Below, one piece after another: positions 36,172 through 43,467 of a stretch of DNA of 64,000 nt. The translations under genes were made by a program, and so were the position numbers. The stretch is from Lacticaseibacillus parakribbianus (GTDB taxonomy: Bacteria > Bacillota > Bacilli > Lactobacillales > Lactobacillaceae): assembly GCF_025490915.1 (NCBI RefSeq), contig NZ_JANQBA010000009.1, positions 1 to 64,000 on the forward strand. The letters run 5' to 3'. The notes under the pieces are model-generated. The model saw only the letters and a list, made by a program, of their open reading frames with translations, was not told the DNA's origin and did no database searches. Within the stretch, counting starts at the first letter, position 1. Each line of letters starts with the position of its first letter.

Positions 36172-37149
36172 CTATTCTGCCTGCATACTACTCAGTACCA
36201 AATGAGCTAGAGCACCATTTTGAACAAATACTGCATGAAGTGCCTCATTCAAATTGACGTCACCAGACCATGCGTCCGACCCCTGACCTGCAGGGTGCAT
36301 AATCATCAAAGTGTCACCAGAAACCCTGTATTCCTCATAGGAGAGCGGCGTTCCCACAGAACTATTACCTGTAGTGTTGGTATCAGCTGAATAGGTGATT
36401 GTTGAATCTCGAAGACTGCTGAGCGTATCCTTTACGACAACGTCACTCCTATCCTGCTGTCCGAAAATCTGTGCCAACAAGGCCAGTTGTTGACTTGTAT
36501 ACTTCGCACTCTTTTGACTTCCAGACTCGTCATCAGCCTCATCACCAGATGCTACTTCTTCAGCCTCTCTATTGTGTTCAATCGCTTCTTTGTTCTTCAG
36601 GCTGTCAGAAGTACTACCATTTCCTTTAAATGCCATGTAGGTATAAGCAAGTGGGAATTCATTGCTTAAGTATATGAAGGTGCCGCCACCAACGAAGTAC
36701 TGTGGGTTCATATTGTCAAAGATGCGTTCGACCATTTTAGACTTCCCGGGTGCAATCGTTAGTATTTTTGAGACCGCCGGCTTTTCTGGGTCTTGTTGGG
36801 ACTCATAAAGGAGAATTTTACTGGTATCCAGAGTGACCTTCTTTTCTGTTTTATTGGTGATCTCCATATCCACAAAGCACGGAGAATCGCCTTGGCCATT
36901 CGTGCCAGATGTCGCCTCAGACGAATCTTGTGTGGCTTTAAAGCGGAAAAATACCTTATCCCTATCTACCTTGGACAGTTGATGATAAGACACTGCTTTG
37001 GTTTCCTTTTTTGCAGAGCTCCTCTTATGTACTAGTTTAGACTCAGAGCTGCGCGACGCCTGCTGTAGCTTCTCCGCATTACTAGCACGGTGGGCGCTAC
37101 ATCCCGCGATCAAGATGATCGACAATGCAAGCACAATTACTCTTTTCAA
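36172..37149 (-). CDS. lipoprotein of the island, unrecognised
   Basis: 325 residues. Signal peptide with lipobox LIAGC (Cys at residue 17), then a Ser/Lys-rich linker and a soluble domain with CFVDMEITNKTEKKVTLDTSKILLYES, which resembles the immunoglobulin-like DUF4352/telomeric-repeat-binding type fold found in Firmicutes lipoproteins. A second part around 230-325 is acidic with YSADTNTTGNSSVG. Base composition is clearly lower in GC than the flanking chromosome, which points to transfer. Last gene of the three-gene island operon; 11 bp behind the preceding gene. Confidence 0.75.
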   Translation of the reverse strand: MKRVIVLALSIILIAGCSAHRASNAEKLQQASRSSESKLVHKRSSAKKETKAVSYHQLSKVDRDKVFFRFKATQDSSEATSGTNGQGDSPCFVDMEITNKTEKKVTLDTSKILLYESQQDPEKPAVSKILTIAPGKSKMVERIFDNMNPQYFVGGGTFIYLSNEFPLAYTYMAFKGNGSTSDSLKNKEAIEHNREAEEVASGDEADDESGSQKSAKYTSQQLALLAQIFGQQDRSDVVVKDTLSSLRDSTITYSADTNTTGNSSVGTPLSYEEYRVSGDTLMIMHPAGQGSDAWSGDVNLNEALHAVFVQNGALAHLVLSSMQAE

Positions 37150-37160
37150 ACGGGCACCTC

Positions 37161-37745
37161 CTAGTTCTTAATCTTTGAATATTTGACCAAAACTGCATTG
37201 ACGGTTTCTGGTGGGAAATCGAAAGTAGTATCATGGAAGACACCAGTTAGTTTCTTAGTGAAAATACCAGAGATTTTAGATATCTCCATCGATGTGTCAT
37301 GAAAAGTCGCATCATCGGGGTCGGAGTCATCAGACATTCCGTTAGTCCATTTGAGATTTTTGGCATTACTCTCAATGTCCCAGAATCTGTTATAGTTACT
37401 TGACTGATAAGAAAGCATTTCCGCTAATTGACCTGAAGAGTTTAAGTCATCGACGTATGACTGCGAGTTCTTACTTATGAATAGCGCACCATACCCGTTT
37501 TCCTTACCGCCAAACACGAGATAACCGGTATCTTTCCACTCACCATTATGCTCTGTTTTCATCGCAAATATGTTGCCCTCAACGACGCTGCCTGTGCTTG
37601 TGGAGACACTTCTGTACCAGGTTGAGACAACCGTTACAAGCAGTGAAAGGATCAGAATTAACATGTATTTTCCTTTTACTTGTCTACTAGGCACTATTTT
37701 ATTGACTGCATCATTTCTTTCGGCCACATTATCGTTTCCTAACAT
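37161..37745 (-). CDS. single-pass membrane protein of the island, unrecognised
   Basis: 194 residues. A basic N-terminus, one membrane helix (LILILSLLVTVVSTWY, near residues 30-45), then an extracellular domain of about 150 residues with FAMKTEHNGEWKDTGYLVFGG. No family recognised. The ATG at 37745 lies 7 bp after the stop of the upstream zinc-ribbon gene and has no ribosome binding site of its own, so translation probably depends on coupling. An upstream TTG would overlap that gene. Confidence 0.7.
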   Translation of the reverse strand: MLGNDNVAERNDAVNKIVPSRQVKGKYMLILILSLLVTVVSTWYRSVSTSTGSVVEGNIFAMKTEHNGEWKDTGYLVFGGKENGYGALFISKNSQSYVDDLNSSGQLAEMLSYQSSNYNRFWDIESNAKNLKWTNGMSDDSDPDDATFHDTSMEISKISGIFTKKLTGVFHDTTFDFPPETVNAVLVKYSKIKN

Positions 37746-37752
37746 ATACAGA

Positions 37753-38085
37753 CTATTTTTTGGGCTTAAAAAAGATAAATCCAAGCACAAATGAAACTAC
37801 GTACGAAATTCGACCTATGAAAATAGACAAAAAGGATGCAATTGCGAGCGTCACGAAAAACTTTAGCCAATTGGGCCAGTTGTAGAAGTTGTCTACAGCG
37901 GTACGCGTATCCTGTGCAACTTCTGACACTGCGGTCACCTCAGTCTGCACCTCTGTGACAGGCGCGCTCTGAGTTTTTGGTTCTTGAGTTCCAAGGTTAT
38001 GACCGCACTTTACACAGAATTTCGCGTTTTCAGGTACCTTCGCTCCGCACTCAGGGCAATAGGCGATGCCCGATTCTTCAGTCAT
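37753..38085 (-). CDS. zinc-ribbon membrane protein of the island
   Basis: 110 residues. The N-terminal zinc ribbon has four cysteines in AYCPECGAKVPENAKFCVKCGHN, followed by a Thr/Gln-rich linker and two membrane segments (WLKFFVTLAIASFLSIFI and VVSFVLGFIFF). GGAGGAG precedes the ATG at 38085; a -10-like TACAAT is on the minus strand at 38121-38126. First gene of the island operon. Zinc-ribbon proteins with a lipoprotein partner recur in Firmicutes genomes, but their role is unknown. Confidence 0.75.
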   Translation of the reverse strand: MTEESGIAYCPECGAKVPENAKFCVKCGHNLGTQEPKTQSAPVTEVQTEVTAVSEVAQDTRTAVDNFYNWPNWLKFFVTLAIASFLSIFIGRISYVVSFVLGFIFFKPKK

Positions 38086-38310
38086 TTGAGCTCCTCCAAC
38101 ATTCCTCATATTCAATGCTTATTGTACCATTGAATTTGTTCGCATACTTAGTCAATCAATCGATACTTGCCAAGATTATTAACGGCCGCGAAGTTCTCAT
38201 CACTCACTTCAGGTTTCGAATTACTGCTTCCCTTACTCGGTCGTAGGCGAACATTGGGCGGGAATCAATCCTTTACAGCACCTGCTGATCTACGAGACTC
38301 CCGATGACGT

Positions 38311-38591
38311 TCACTAGCCTCCGCCAACACAACGCTGCGTGTCTTGAGCGAGCGGGCAAAGACACGAAACACCATCATAACGCATGGACTACGCCACACC
38401 CATGGTTCAATCCTGATCCATGCCGGCATCGACGTTCTGAGCGTCTCCAAACGACTCGGCCACAAGAACCTGCAAACGACCCTGACGATCTTGTCCATGA
38501 GATTGCGGAGGTAAAGGCACGTGACAACGACCGTGTGGCCGACTCACTGGATAAACTTCTATCACCGGCGCATCGCTTGTGCCGCAAGTAA
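38311..38591 (+). pseudogene. int: C-terminal remnant of a tyrosine integrase
   Basis: Open from 38311, the frame reads through THGLRHTHGSILIHAGIDVLSVSKRLGHKNLQ, in segments matching the integrase boxes HxLRH and LGHKN. After TLTI (ATC at 38488-38490) it shifts: TT GTC CAT GAG continues in the next frame as VHEIAEVKARDNDRVADSL. Restoring one base turns TT into a TAT or TAC codon and gives TLTIYVHE, the position of the catalytic tyrosine. The N-terminal two thirds of the gene are gone. Confidence 0.85.
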
Positions 38592-38600
38592 TTGCGTTTT

Positions 38601-38654
38601 CGTGTGGTTGCTTGTGTGGTTTCCGACCAAAGAAGACCACACCAAAACCACACG
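38601..38654. repeat. four GTGTGGT motifs, two direct and two inverted
   Basis: GTGTGGT at 38602 and 38614, ACCACAC at 38636 and 38647. Together they can fold into a long hairpin. Their place between the integrase end and the tRNA suits integrase arm-binding sites. Confidence 0.55.
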
Positions 38655-38680
38655 AGCTTCAATCCCCTACTTTTCCGCAA

Positions 38681-38708
38681 AACAAAAACGCCGATTTCTC
38701 GGCGTTTG
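38681..38708 (-). terminator. terminator downstream of tRNA-Arg
   Basis: On the minus strand AACGCCGA-GAAA-TCGGCGTT then TTTGTTTT. Confidence 0.85.
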
Positions 38709-38741
38709 GACTTCCTTCGCATTCCACAAAACTTATAAAAA

Positions 38742-38815
38742 TGCGACAGGGGGGACTCGAACCCTCTACCTATGGTTTAGGAAACCATTGCTCTATCCAG
38801 GTGAGCTACTATCGC
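38742..38815 (-). tRNA. tRNA-Arg (anticodon CCT)
   Basis: 74 nt, cloverleaf complete: acceptor GCGATAG / CTGTCGC with one G-T pair, D arm with AGCTC..GAGC, anticodon stem ATGGT / ACCAT with loop TTCCTAA, and T arm GAGGG-TTCGAGT-CCCCC with the usual small mismatch. CCA is not encoded. It is the probable integration site of the neighbouring element. Reads AGG codons. Confidence 0.95.
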
Positions 38816-38825
38816 GAACCCAACC

Positions 38826-38854
38826 ATTATAAATGTTTTGGCGAGTCAACGCAA
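38826..38854 (-). promoter_or_regulatory. tRNA-Arg promoter
   Basis: On the minus strand TTGCGT (38849-38854), 17 bp, TATAAT (38826-38831), ending 10 bp before the tRNA. Confidence 0.8.
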
Positions 38855-38930
38855 TTGCCAAAGCTGCTGGCACTGCCCTACCGCCCGGTGACTGGCCGCA
38901 GCTGGCGGCCATTCACGCGCCTGACGCGAC

Positions 38931-38969
38931 AAAAAAACAGCCCGGACTCAACGTTACCGTAAGTCCGGA
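38931..38969 (-). terminator. terminator of the DUF3284 gene
   Basis: On the minus strand CCGGACT, 13 bases, AGTCCGG, then GCTGTTTTTTT. Confidence 0.75.
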
Positions 38970-39095
38970 CCGCTCCTATGGCGTCAAACGCTAGACATGC
39001 AAAGACACCATATCCGATGCACCGCAATATGCCGGTTGCCGTGCAACTTAAATATACCACCGATTGGCGTGGCGCGAAAGTTTTTTTTCAGAAAG

Positions 39096-39521
39096 TTACG
39101 CGCCGGCCTGGTACTGCTGGGCCATCGTGTCCAGCATGTACTGGATGCGGCGCTTGCGGCGGTGGCCCAAGAAGATCATCACCAGCATCTGGTTCCACTC
39201 CCGCATTTTATCCGCGTAAAGCGTGTTTTCGTGGTAGGTCACCTTGGTCTCGTTGTCCTGGGTTTCCTGCAGGTCGTATTCGACGTAGTAGGTGCCGCGG
39301 CCGATGCGGGTTTCGAAGGCGTAGGCGCGATTCTTGTCGGCCTTGGTGATTTTGACGCGACCGCGCCCGTTCTTGCCCATTTTCTTCTGGTACTCGTAGC
39401 CGTTCAAGGCGCCCGGCGCCAGGCTGTTACCGGTTGACTGCTTGATGTCGTAAAGCACCGAATCGATGATGGTTTGGTAAATGTAGCTGGCCGGTGCGTT
39501 GACCGTGCGTTGCAATTCCAT
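39096..39521 (-). CDS. DUF3284 family protein
   Basis: 141 residues of a START/SRPBCC-like fold. The start MELQRTVNAPASYIYQTIIDSVLYDIKQ and the closing LGHRRKRRIQYMLDTM match the DUF3284 family of lactobacilli. Function unknown; a hydrophobic pocket protein is expected. GGGAGG precedes the ATG. Monocistronic. Confidence 0.8.
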   Translation of the reverse strand: MELQRTVNAPASYIYQTIIDSVLYDIKQSTGNSLAPGALNGYEYQKKMGKNGRGRVKITKADKNRAYAFETRIGRGTYYVEYDLQETQDNETKVTYHENTLYADKMREWNQMLVMIFLGHRRKRRIQYMLDTMAQQYQAGA

Positions 39522-39609
39522 GCGTAACCTCCCTCTGTGGTGCTGCCACCACCGGCCCCTGATGAGACCGCTTTAGTCTAGTGTACCCGTTTGGATTGGT
39601 GGGAACAAG

Positions 39610-40917
39610 TCAGTGCGGCTTGCGCTTGCCCTTGTTCTTTTGGTCACGGGCTCGCGCCTTCTTGTGCGGCTTGCGAACAGAGGCCACGGCCTCCCGCTTG
39701 CCGGAGGCCGGCTGCGCCTTGGCTGCAGGCCGCGACGGCCGAGTCGGCGCGGCGGCGGTGGCGGCCGCGGCGTCAGCGACAACACCGGCCGCCCCTGCCG
39801 CATTCTCGCGCGGCGGCGGGGTTAAACTGAGCTTGCCGTCGACCAAAAAGGCGCGGCGAATGTCGTATTGCGGCACCAGGTGGCGCAGGTTGCGCTTGTC
39901 GTGGTCATCGCCGATGGTGACCACGGTGCCGGGCTCGCCCATGCGGCCGGTACGACCGGCGCGGTGGATGTAGGCCTCCTTGCGCGTCGGCGTCTGGTAG
40001 TTGATCACCGCCGGGAGCTTGGGGATGTCCAGGCCACGGCCGGCCATGTCGGTGACCAAAAGCAGCGTCAGCCGGCCCTTGCGAAAATCGGTCAGCGCCT
40101 TGGCGCGGTTGGCCGCCCGGTCCGTTTTGGACAGCACGGCAAACTTGATCTGCTGGTGCGACAGGGTCCGGGCGACTTTTTCCATCACCGCGTTCTGGTT
40201 GAAAAACACCAGCGCCTGAAACTTGTCCAGATGCGCGAGGTGGCGCAACCAAGTCTCGCGATGCGCGTTGTCCGTCTGCACGAACAGGTGCCGCACCGCG
40301 CCTTGGGTGTGGTCGATGGCGCGAACGTCAATCACCCGCACGTCCTGGCCGAACCACTTGGCCAGGTCTTCAAACATCGGGCTCGGCGTGGCGGAGAAAA
40401 AGGCCAGCTGCACGTCACTTGGGGCCTCCATCGCCAGGTCCCGCACCTGCCCTAGCCCGGGGTCGCGCAAAAGCTCGTCGGCCTCGTCGACCACCAGCGT
40501 CGCCAACGTGTGCAGCCGCACCTTGCCGGCGGCCACCAGCTCCAGGAGCCGGCCGGCCGTGGCGACAATCACCTCGGGCTTTTTCTTCAGCTGCTCCAGC
40601 TGACGCTTGACGTTGGCGGAACCGGTGACCGCCACGATCGACAGGCCGACCGCCGCGGCGTAGGGCCGCAGCACGTCGCGCGTCTGCACGGCCAGCTCCT
40701 GGGACGGGGCCAAAATCACAATCTGAACGCCGGCTTGCGGCAGCGCTTTTTCAAGCAGCGGCAGGCCGAACGCTAGGGTCTTGCCCGAGCCGGTCGGCGC
40801 CAGGCCGACGATGGATTCGTCCTCGCGCAAGGGCTTGGCCACCGCCTGCTGGATGGGGGTCTCTTCTTTAAAGCCGGCCTGCTGCCACAGGGTCTGAAAC
40901 GGGGTTGCAATCGTCAT
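39610..40917 (-). CDS. DEAD-box RNA helicase
   Basis: 435 residues. Motifs in order: Q motif (TPIQQAVAKPL), I APTGSGKT, II VDEADELL, III FFSATPS, V TDMAGRGLDIP and VI HRAGRTGRMG. After about residue 355 comes a basic Ala/Lys-rich tail (KKARARDQKNKGKRK), typical of ribosome-assembly or cold-shock helicases. It is 9 bp downstream of the Gfo/Idh gene and probably co-transcribed with it. Confidence 0.95.
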   Translation of the reverse strand: MTIATPFQTLWQQAGFKEETPIQQAVAKPLREDESIVGLAPTGSGKTLAFGLPLLEKALPQAGVQIVILAPSQELAVQTRDVLRPYAAAVGLSIVAVTGSANVKRQLEQLKKKPEVIVATAGRLLELVAAGKVRLHTLATLVVDEADELLRDPGLGQVRDLAMEAPSDVQLAFFSATPSPMFEDLAKWFGQDVRVIDVRAIDHTQGAVRHLFVQTDNAHRETWLRHLAHLDKFQALVFFNQNAVMEKVARTLSHQQIKFAVLSKTDRAANRAKALTDFRKGRLTLLLVTDMAGRGLDIPKLPAVINYQTPTRKEAYIHRAGRTGRMGEPGTVVTIGDDHDKRNLRHLVPQYDIRRAFLVDGKLSLTPPPRENAAGAAGVVADAAAATAAAPTRPSRPAAKAQPASGKREAVASVRKPHKKARARDQKNKGKRKPH

Positions 40918-40926
40918 AATTTGCCT

Positions 40927-41904
40927 CTATTCTGGGTCGTTCGTGAAGTGAATGTCGCCGCTTTGGCGCAGCTGCGCCATCACGTGGTGAACCTTGGCCG
41001 CCAGCGCCATCGCCGCGCGAGCCCGGGCCGTGTCGCCTTGTTCGATGATCTCGGCGAAGGCGCGGGCCTCGTCTTGCATCGGGTTTTTGGCCTTGGCCAT
41101 CGTCAGGTCGTGGCTGCCACTGCCGTCTTGCAGCACCACGCGGTTCAGCTCGCCGGGCGAGTCGAAGACCAGCGTCTGCTTGCCGGTGTATATCTCGCTG
41201 GGTGCGGTACTGTTGTAGGTCTTGCCAGCGACCAGCGTCACGTCAAAGTCCGGGTAGGCCAGCCGCGCGATGCCGGCGCCGTCGATGCCGTTGGCCAGCT
41301 TGCGCGGCAGGTACTGGGCCGCCTCGGGCTCACCGAACCACGCGACGGCGGCGTAGACCAGGTAGACCCCCAGGTCCATCAGCGCCCCACCGGCAAAGGC
41401 CGGGGAGAAAATGTTGGGGTTCTCCCCGGCTAGGTAGGCGTCGTAGCGCGAGCTGTACTTGGCGTAGGCCAAGCTGGCGCCGCTGATGGGGTGGCTGGCC
41501 ACGAAGTCTTGAATCACCGTGAAGTTGGGGTCGTAGACGTGCCGCGCCGCCTCGAACACGAAGACGCCGGGATGCGCCGCCTGGGCCGCCTGAATCGCCG
41601 CCAGCTCGCCCACGGTTGTGACCATCGGCTTTTCGACGATCACGTGCTTGCCGGCCGCCACCGCCTGAAGCGTCTGGGTCGGGTGCAGGCTGTTGGGGCT
41701 GGCGATGTACACGACGTCCAAGTCGCTGGCCAAAAACGCGGCGAGGTCGGTGAAGGCCGCGGCCGGCGCCGTTTTTTCGATGAAGGCCGTGGCGGTGGCC
41801 AGGTGCCGCGAGTACACGGCCGCCAGCGTGTAGGCCCCGGTGGCCTGCGCCGCGGCGACGAACTGGGCCGTGATCCAATTGGTGCCGATAACTCCTAGCT
41901 TCAT
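40927..41904 (-). CDS. Gfo/Idh/MocA family oxidoreductase
   Basis: 325 residues. N-terminal Rossmann domain with KLGVIGTNWITAQF; the lysine of the EKPMVT motif near residue 95 is the usual catalytic/NAD-binding residue. The C-terminal domain has ALMDLGVYLVYAAVAWFGEP. The substrate, a sugar or sugar-like polyol, cannot be inferred. The start at 41904 has GGGAGG. A palindrome in the divergent region may control it. Confidence 0.9.
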   Translation of the reverse strand: MKLGVIGTNWITAQFVAAAQATGAYTLAAVYSRHLATATAFIEKTAPAAAFTDLAAFLASDLDVVYIASPNSLHPTQTLQAVAAGKHVIVEKPMVTTVGELAAIQAAQAAHPGVFVFEAARHVYDPNFTVIQDFVASHPISGASLAYAKYSSRYDAYLAGENPNIFSPAFAGGALMDLGVYLVYAAVAWFGEPEAAQYLPRKLANGIDGAGIARLAYPDFDVTLVAGKTYNSTAPSEIYTGKQTLVFDSPGELNRVVLQDGSGSHDLTMAKAKNPMQDEARAFAEIIEQGDTARARAAMALAAKVHHVMAQLRQSGDIHFTNDPE

Positions 41905-41942
41905 AATTGCCTCCCGAGTGGTTTTACTACATTGTAACAGGC

Positions 41943-41959
41943 CTGCAATGAAATTGCAG
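41943..41959. promoter_or_regulatory. palindrome between the Gfo/Idh gene and a small divergent gene
   Basis: CTGCAAT-GAA-ATTGCAG, perfect 7-bp arms. On the minus strand it overlaps TGCAAT, 16 bp upstream of TACAAT (41931-41936), the likely promoter of the oxidoreductase gene. Confidence 0.5.
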
Positions 41960-42027
41960 TGCAACTGATGACCGGTTATTGCATGCGCGTGTTATGATGG
42001 ACCTATAACTTGGAGGAGGCGTTCGGG

Positions 42028-42396
42028 ATGGCATTTCACAAACCACATCTATTGACCGGCTTGCTGCGCCTGGTGGGCAAGGGTGGCCCCAAAACGCAGC
42101 CGGCAAACCCGGTTTTGCAGCTCGCCCACCAGTACACGGGCAAGTTCGCCTTTCTTGACGAACAGACCAACAAGACCCACCAGCTGGCCGTCGACCCCGA
42201 CCTGACGATTAAAATCGACGGCCGCGCCTTGCCCGGCCAGGTCACCGGCATCACCACCGAGAAGCTGACCTTCCTCGATCACTACGGCTACTCTTTGATC
42301 ATCACCTCGGGGCCAACCGGACCGGCCACCGTGTACGATGAGGCCGAGGACGCGACCTACCAGGTGATCGACCCCAACGCCGACCCGCAGTCCTAA
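42028..42396 (+). CDS. DUF4828-like protein
   Basis: 122 residues. A basic start (MAFHKPHLLTGLLRLVGKG) is followed by a small beta-rich domain with YTGKFAFLDEQTNKTHQLAVD, KLTFLDHYGYSLII and VYDEAEDATYQV. From memory this matches a Lactobacillus-restricted family (DUF4828), often beside Gfo/Idh oxidoreductases as here. GGAGGAGG is 8 bp before the ATG. Function unknown. Confidence 0.65.
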   Translation: MAFHKPHLLTGLLRLVGKGGPKTQPANPVLQLAHQYTGKFAFLDEQTNKTHQLAVDPDLTIKIDGRALPGQVTGITTEKLTFLDHYGYSLIITSGPTGPATVYDEAEDATYQVIDPNADPQS

Positions 42397-42399
42397 TCA

Positions 42400-42457
42400 A
42401 ACCAGCGCAGCCCCGCGGCGACCACAATGTGATCGCCGCGGGGCTGCGCTGGTTTTT
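42400..42457. terminator. very strong bidirectional hairpin
   Basis: A perfect 22-bp stem, from AACCAGCGCAG to CTGCGCTGGTT, with an 11-base loop, then TTTTT on the plus strand. Confidence 0.9.
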
Positions 42458-42575
42458 GCGCTGGTGCCAGCGACCGTTGGCTGCCGCAGCACCGACCGCC
42501 GGCGCGGCGCCGCGCTTGGCTAGATGGCTCTGAGCACCGCAGGACTGGGGGCGTCTCGCATGCCGCAAGCGGCCC

Positions 42576-42932
42576 TCACGGTAGCTTGGCCAAGGCGGCC
42601 GCGGGAACCGCGCTTTTGGGCACCGCCGCCCAGCGGGTCACGCCTTTTTGGTCATTCACCGTCAGGCGCAGGTAGGCCCCTTGGCGCAGCGGCCGGGACT
42701 TGTTGCCGTTGAAGGTGATGGTTTTGGCCGCCCCATCCTTGGTGTAGGCCGACTGCCGGTAGCGGTAGTCGGTCCAGGTCGCCCCGTCGTCGGCGCGTTG
42801 CACGATTTTTTGGCCGGTAGTCACAACCTTCGTGTAGTACGTGGTGCCGCCGTAGCTGGTCACCTCGATGAACTTGTAGCCGCCAAAGGCCAGGGCCACC
42901 AGGACCACCAGGCCAATCAGGAGTTTTCTCAT
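42576..42932 (-). CDS. YxeA-family (DUF1093) small exported protein
   Basis: 118 residues. An N-terminal hydrophobic anchor (LLIGLVVLVALAFGGYKF) is followed by YYTKVV, YRYRQSAYTKDG, KTITFNGNKSRPLRQGAYLRL and KGVTRW, the pattern of the YxeA/DUF1093 family. These proteins are tethered or secreted and of unknown function. GAGGTGAGG precedes the ATG at 42932; an upstream GTG is also possible. Confidence 0.75.
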   Translation of the reverse strand: MRKLLIGLVVLVALAFGGYKFIEVTSYGGTTYYTKVVTTGQKIVQRADDGATWTDYRYRQSAYTKDGAAKTITFNGNKSRPLRQGAYLRLTVNDQKGVTRWAAVPKSAVPAAALAKLP

Positions 42933-43016
42933 CTGCCTCACCTCTTCTTCATTGTGCCATCACGGCGGCCGCGGCGCCAGCGCTTGGCGGCAGATTGAAC
43001 GAACGCTTTTGTCACC

Positions 43017-43045
43017 TTGCGTAAGGGAACACTTGTTCGTATAAT
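43017..43045 (+). promoter_or_regulatory. promoter of the 115-aa protein gene
   Basis: TTGCGT, 17 bp, TATAAT (43040-43045). GAACA-CT-TGTTC (43027-43038) lies in the spacer and may be an operator. Confidence 0.65.
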
Positions 43046-43062
43046 GGGGATGAGGTGAGGAC

Positions 43063-43410
43063 ATGAGTACCCAACAAGACATCAAGCTGATCAACGAACG
43101 CATCGACGCGCTGTTCACCCGGGCCCCGAAGACCCGCTACTGGCTGACGGCGGTGCATAACCCCTACGACCACGAGTTCAGCTTCTTCTTTTGGTCGCAA
43201 CGCCGCGGCGAGCGGCAAAAATCGCGGCCGCTGCACAGCCTGGAAACCGAGGACATCGACGTCTTCGCGGCGGTGATCGCAGGCATCAAGGCCCACACCC
43301 AGCTGACCATCGACTACTACGGCTTCACCAAGGAGCGCTGGCCGGCCACCGGTGACTTGATCGAGCGGCGCCCCCGCGACATCGAAACCAACGCCGGGCT
43401 GCCCTTTTAG
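43063..43410 (+). CDS. hypothetical protein, 115 aa
   Basis: Soluble, mixed charge, with an N-terminal helix (STQQDIKLINERIDALFTR) and a strand-rich middle (YWLTAVHNPYDHEFSFFFWSQ). I do not recognise the family. GAGGTGAGG precedes the ATG, and a good promoter lies upstream, so it is very likely expressed. Monocistronic. Confidence 0.7.
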   Translation: MSTQQDIKLINERIDALFTRAPKTRYWLTAVHNPYDHEFSFFFWSQRRGERQKSRPLHSLETEDIDVFAAVIAGIKAHTQLTIDYYGFTKERWPATGDLIERRPRDIETNAGLPF

Positions 43411-43417
43411 CGGCACC

Positions 43418-43452
43418 AAAAACGCGGCGAGGCCCAATGGGTCTCGCCGCGT
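43418..43452. terminator. hairpin terminator between convergent genes
   Basis: ACGCGGCGAG / CTCGCCGCGT stem. On the minus strand it is followed by TTTTT, so it serves mainly the ABC exporter operon. Confidence 0.8.
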
Positions 43453-43467
43453 CGTGGCCTGCGCAGG

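Larger units (their letters stand above)
35923..38765. mobile_element. remnant of an integrative element at tRNA-Arg(CCT)
   Basis: AT-richer DNA between a short repeat of the tRNA 3' end and the tRNA itself. It holds three cargo genes on the minus strand, a decayed tyrosine integrase next to the tRNA, and a cluster of GTGTGGT repeats that look like integrase arm sites. The left edge is inferred. No phage structural or replication genes remain. Confidence 0.6.

Noticed and set aside
38601-38654. CRISPR-like repeats near tRNA-Arg
   Set aside because: Only four 7-base motifs in mixed orientation with unequal gaps, no regular spacers and no cas genes.
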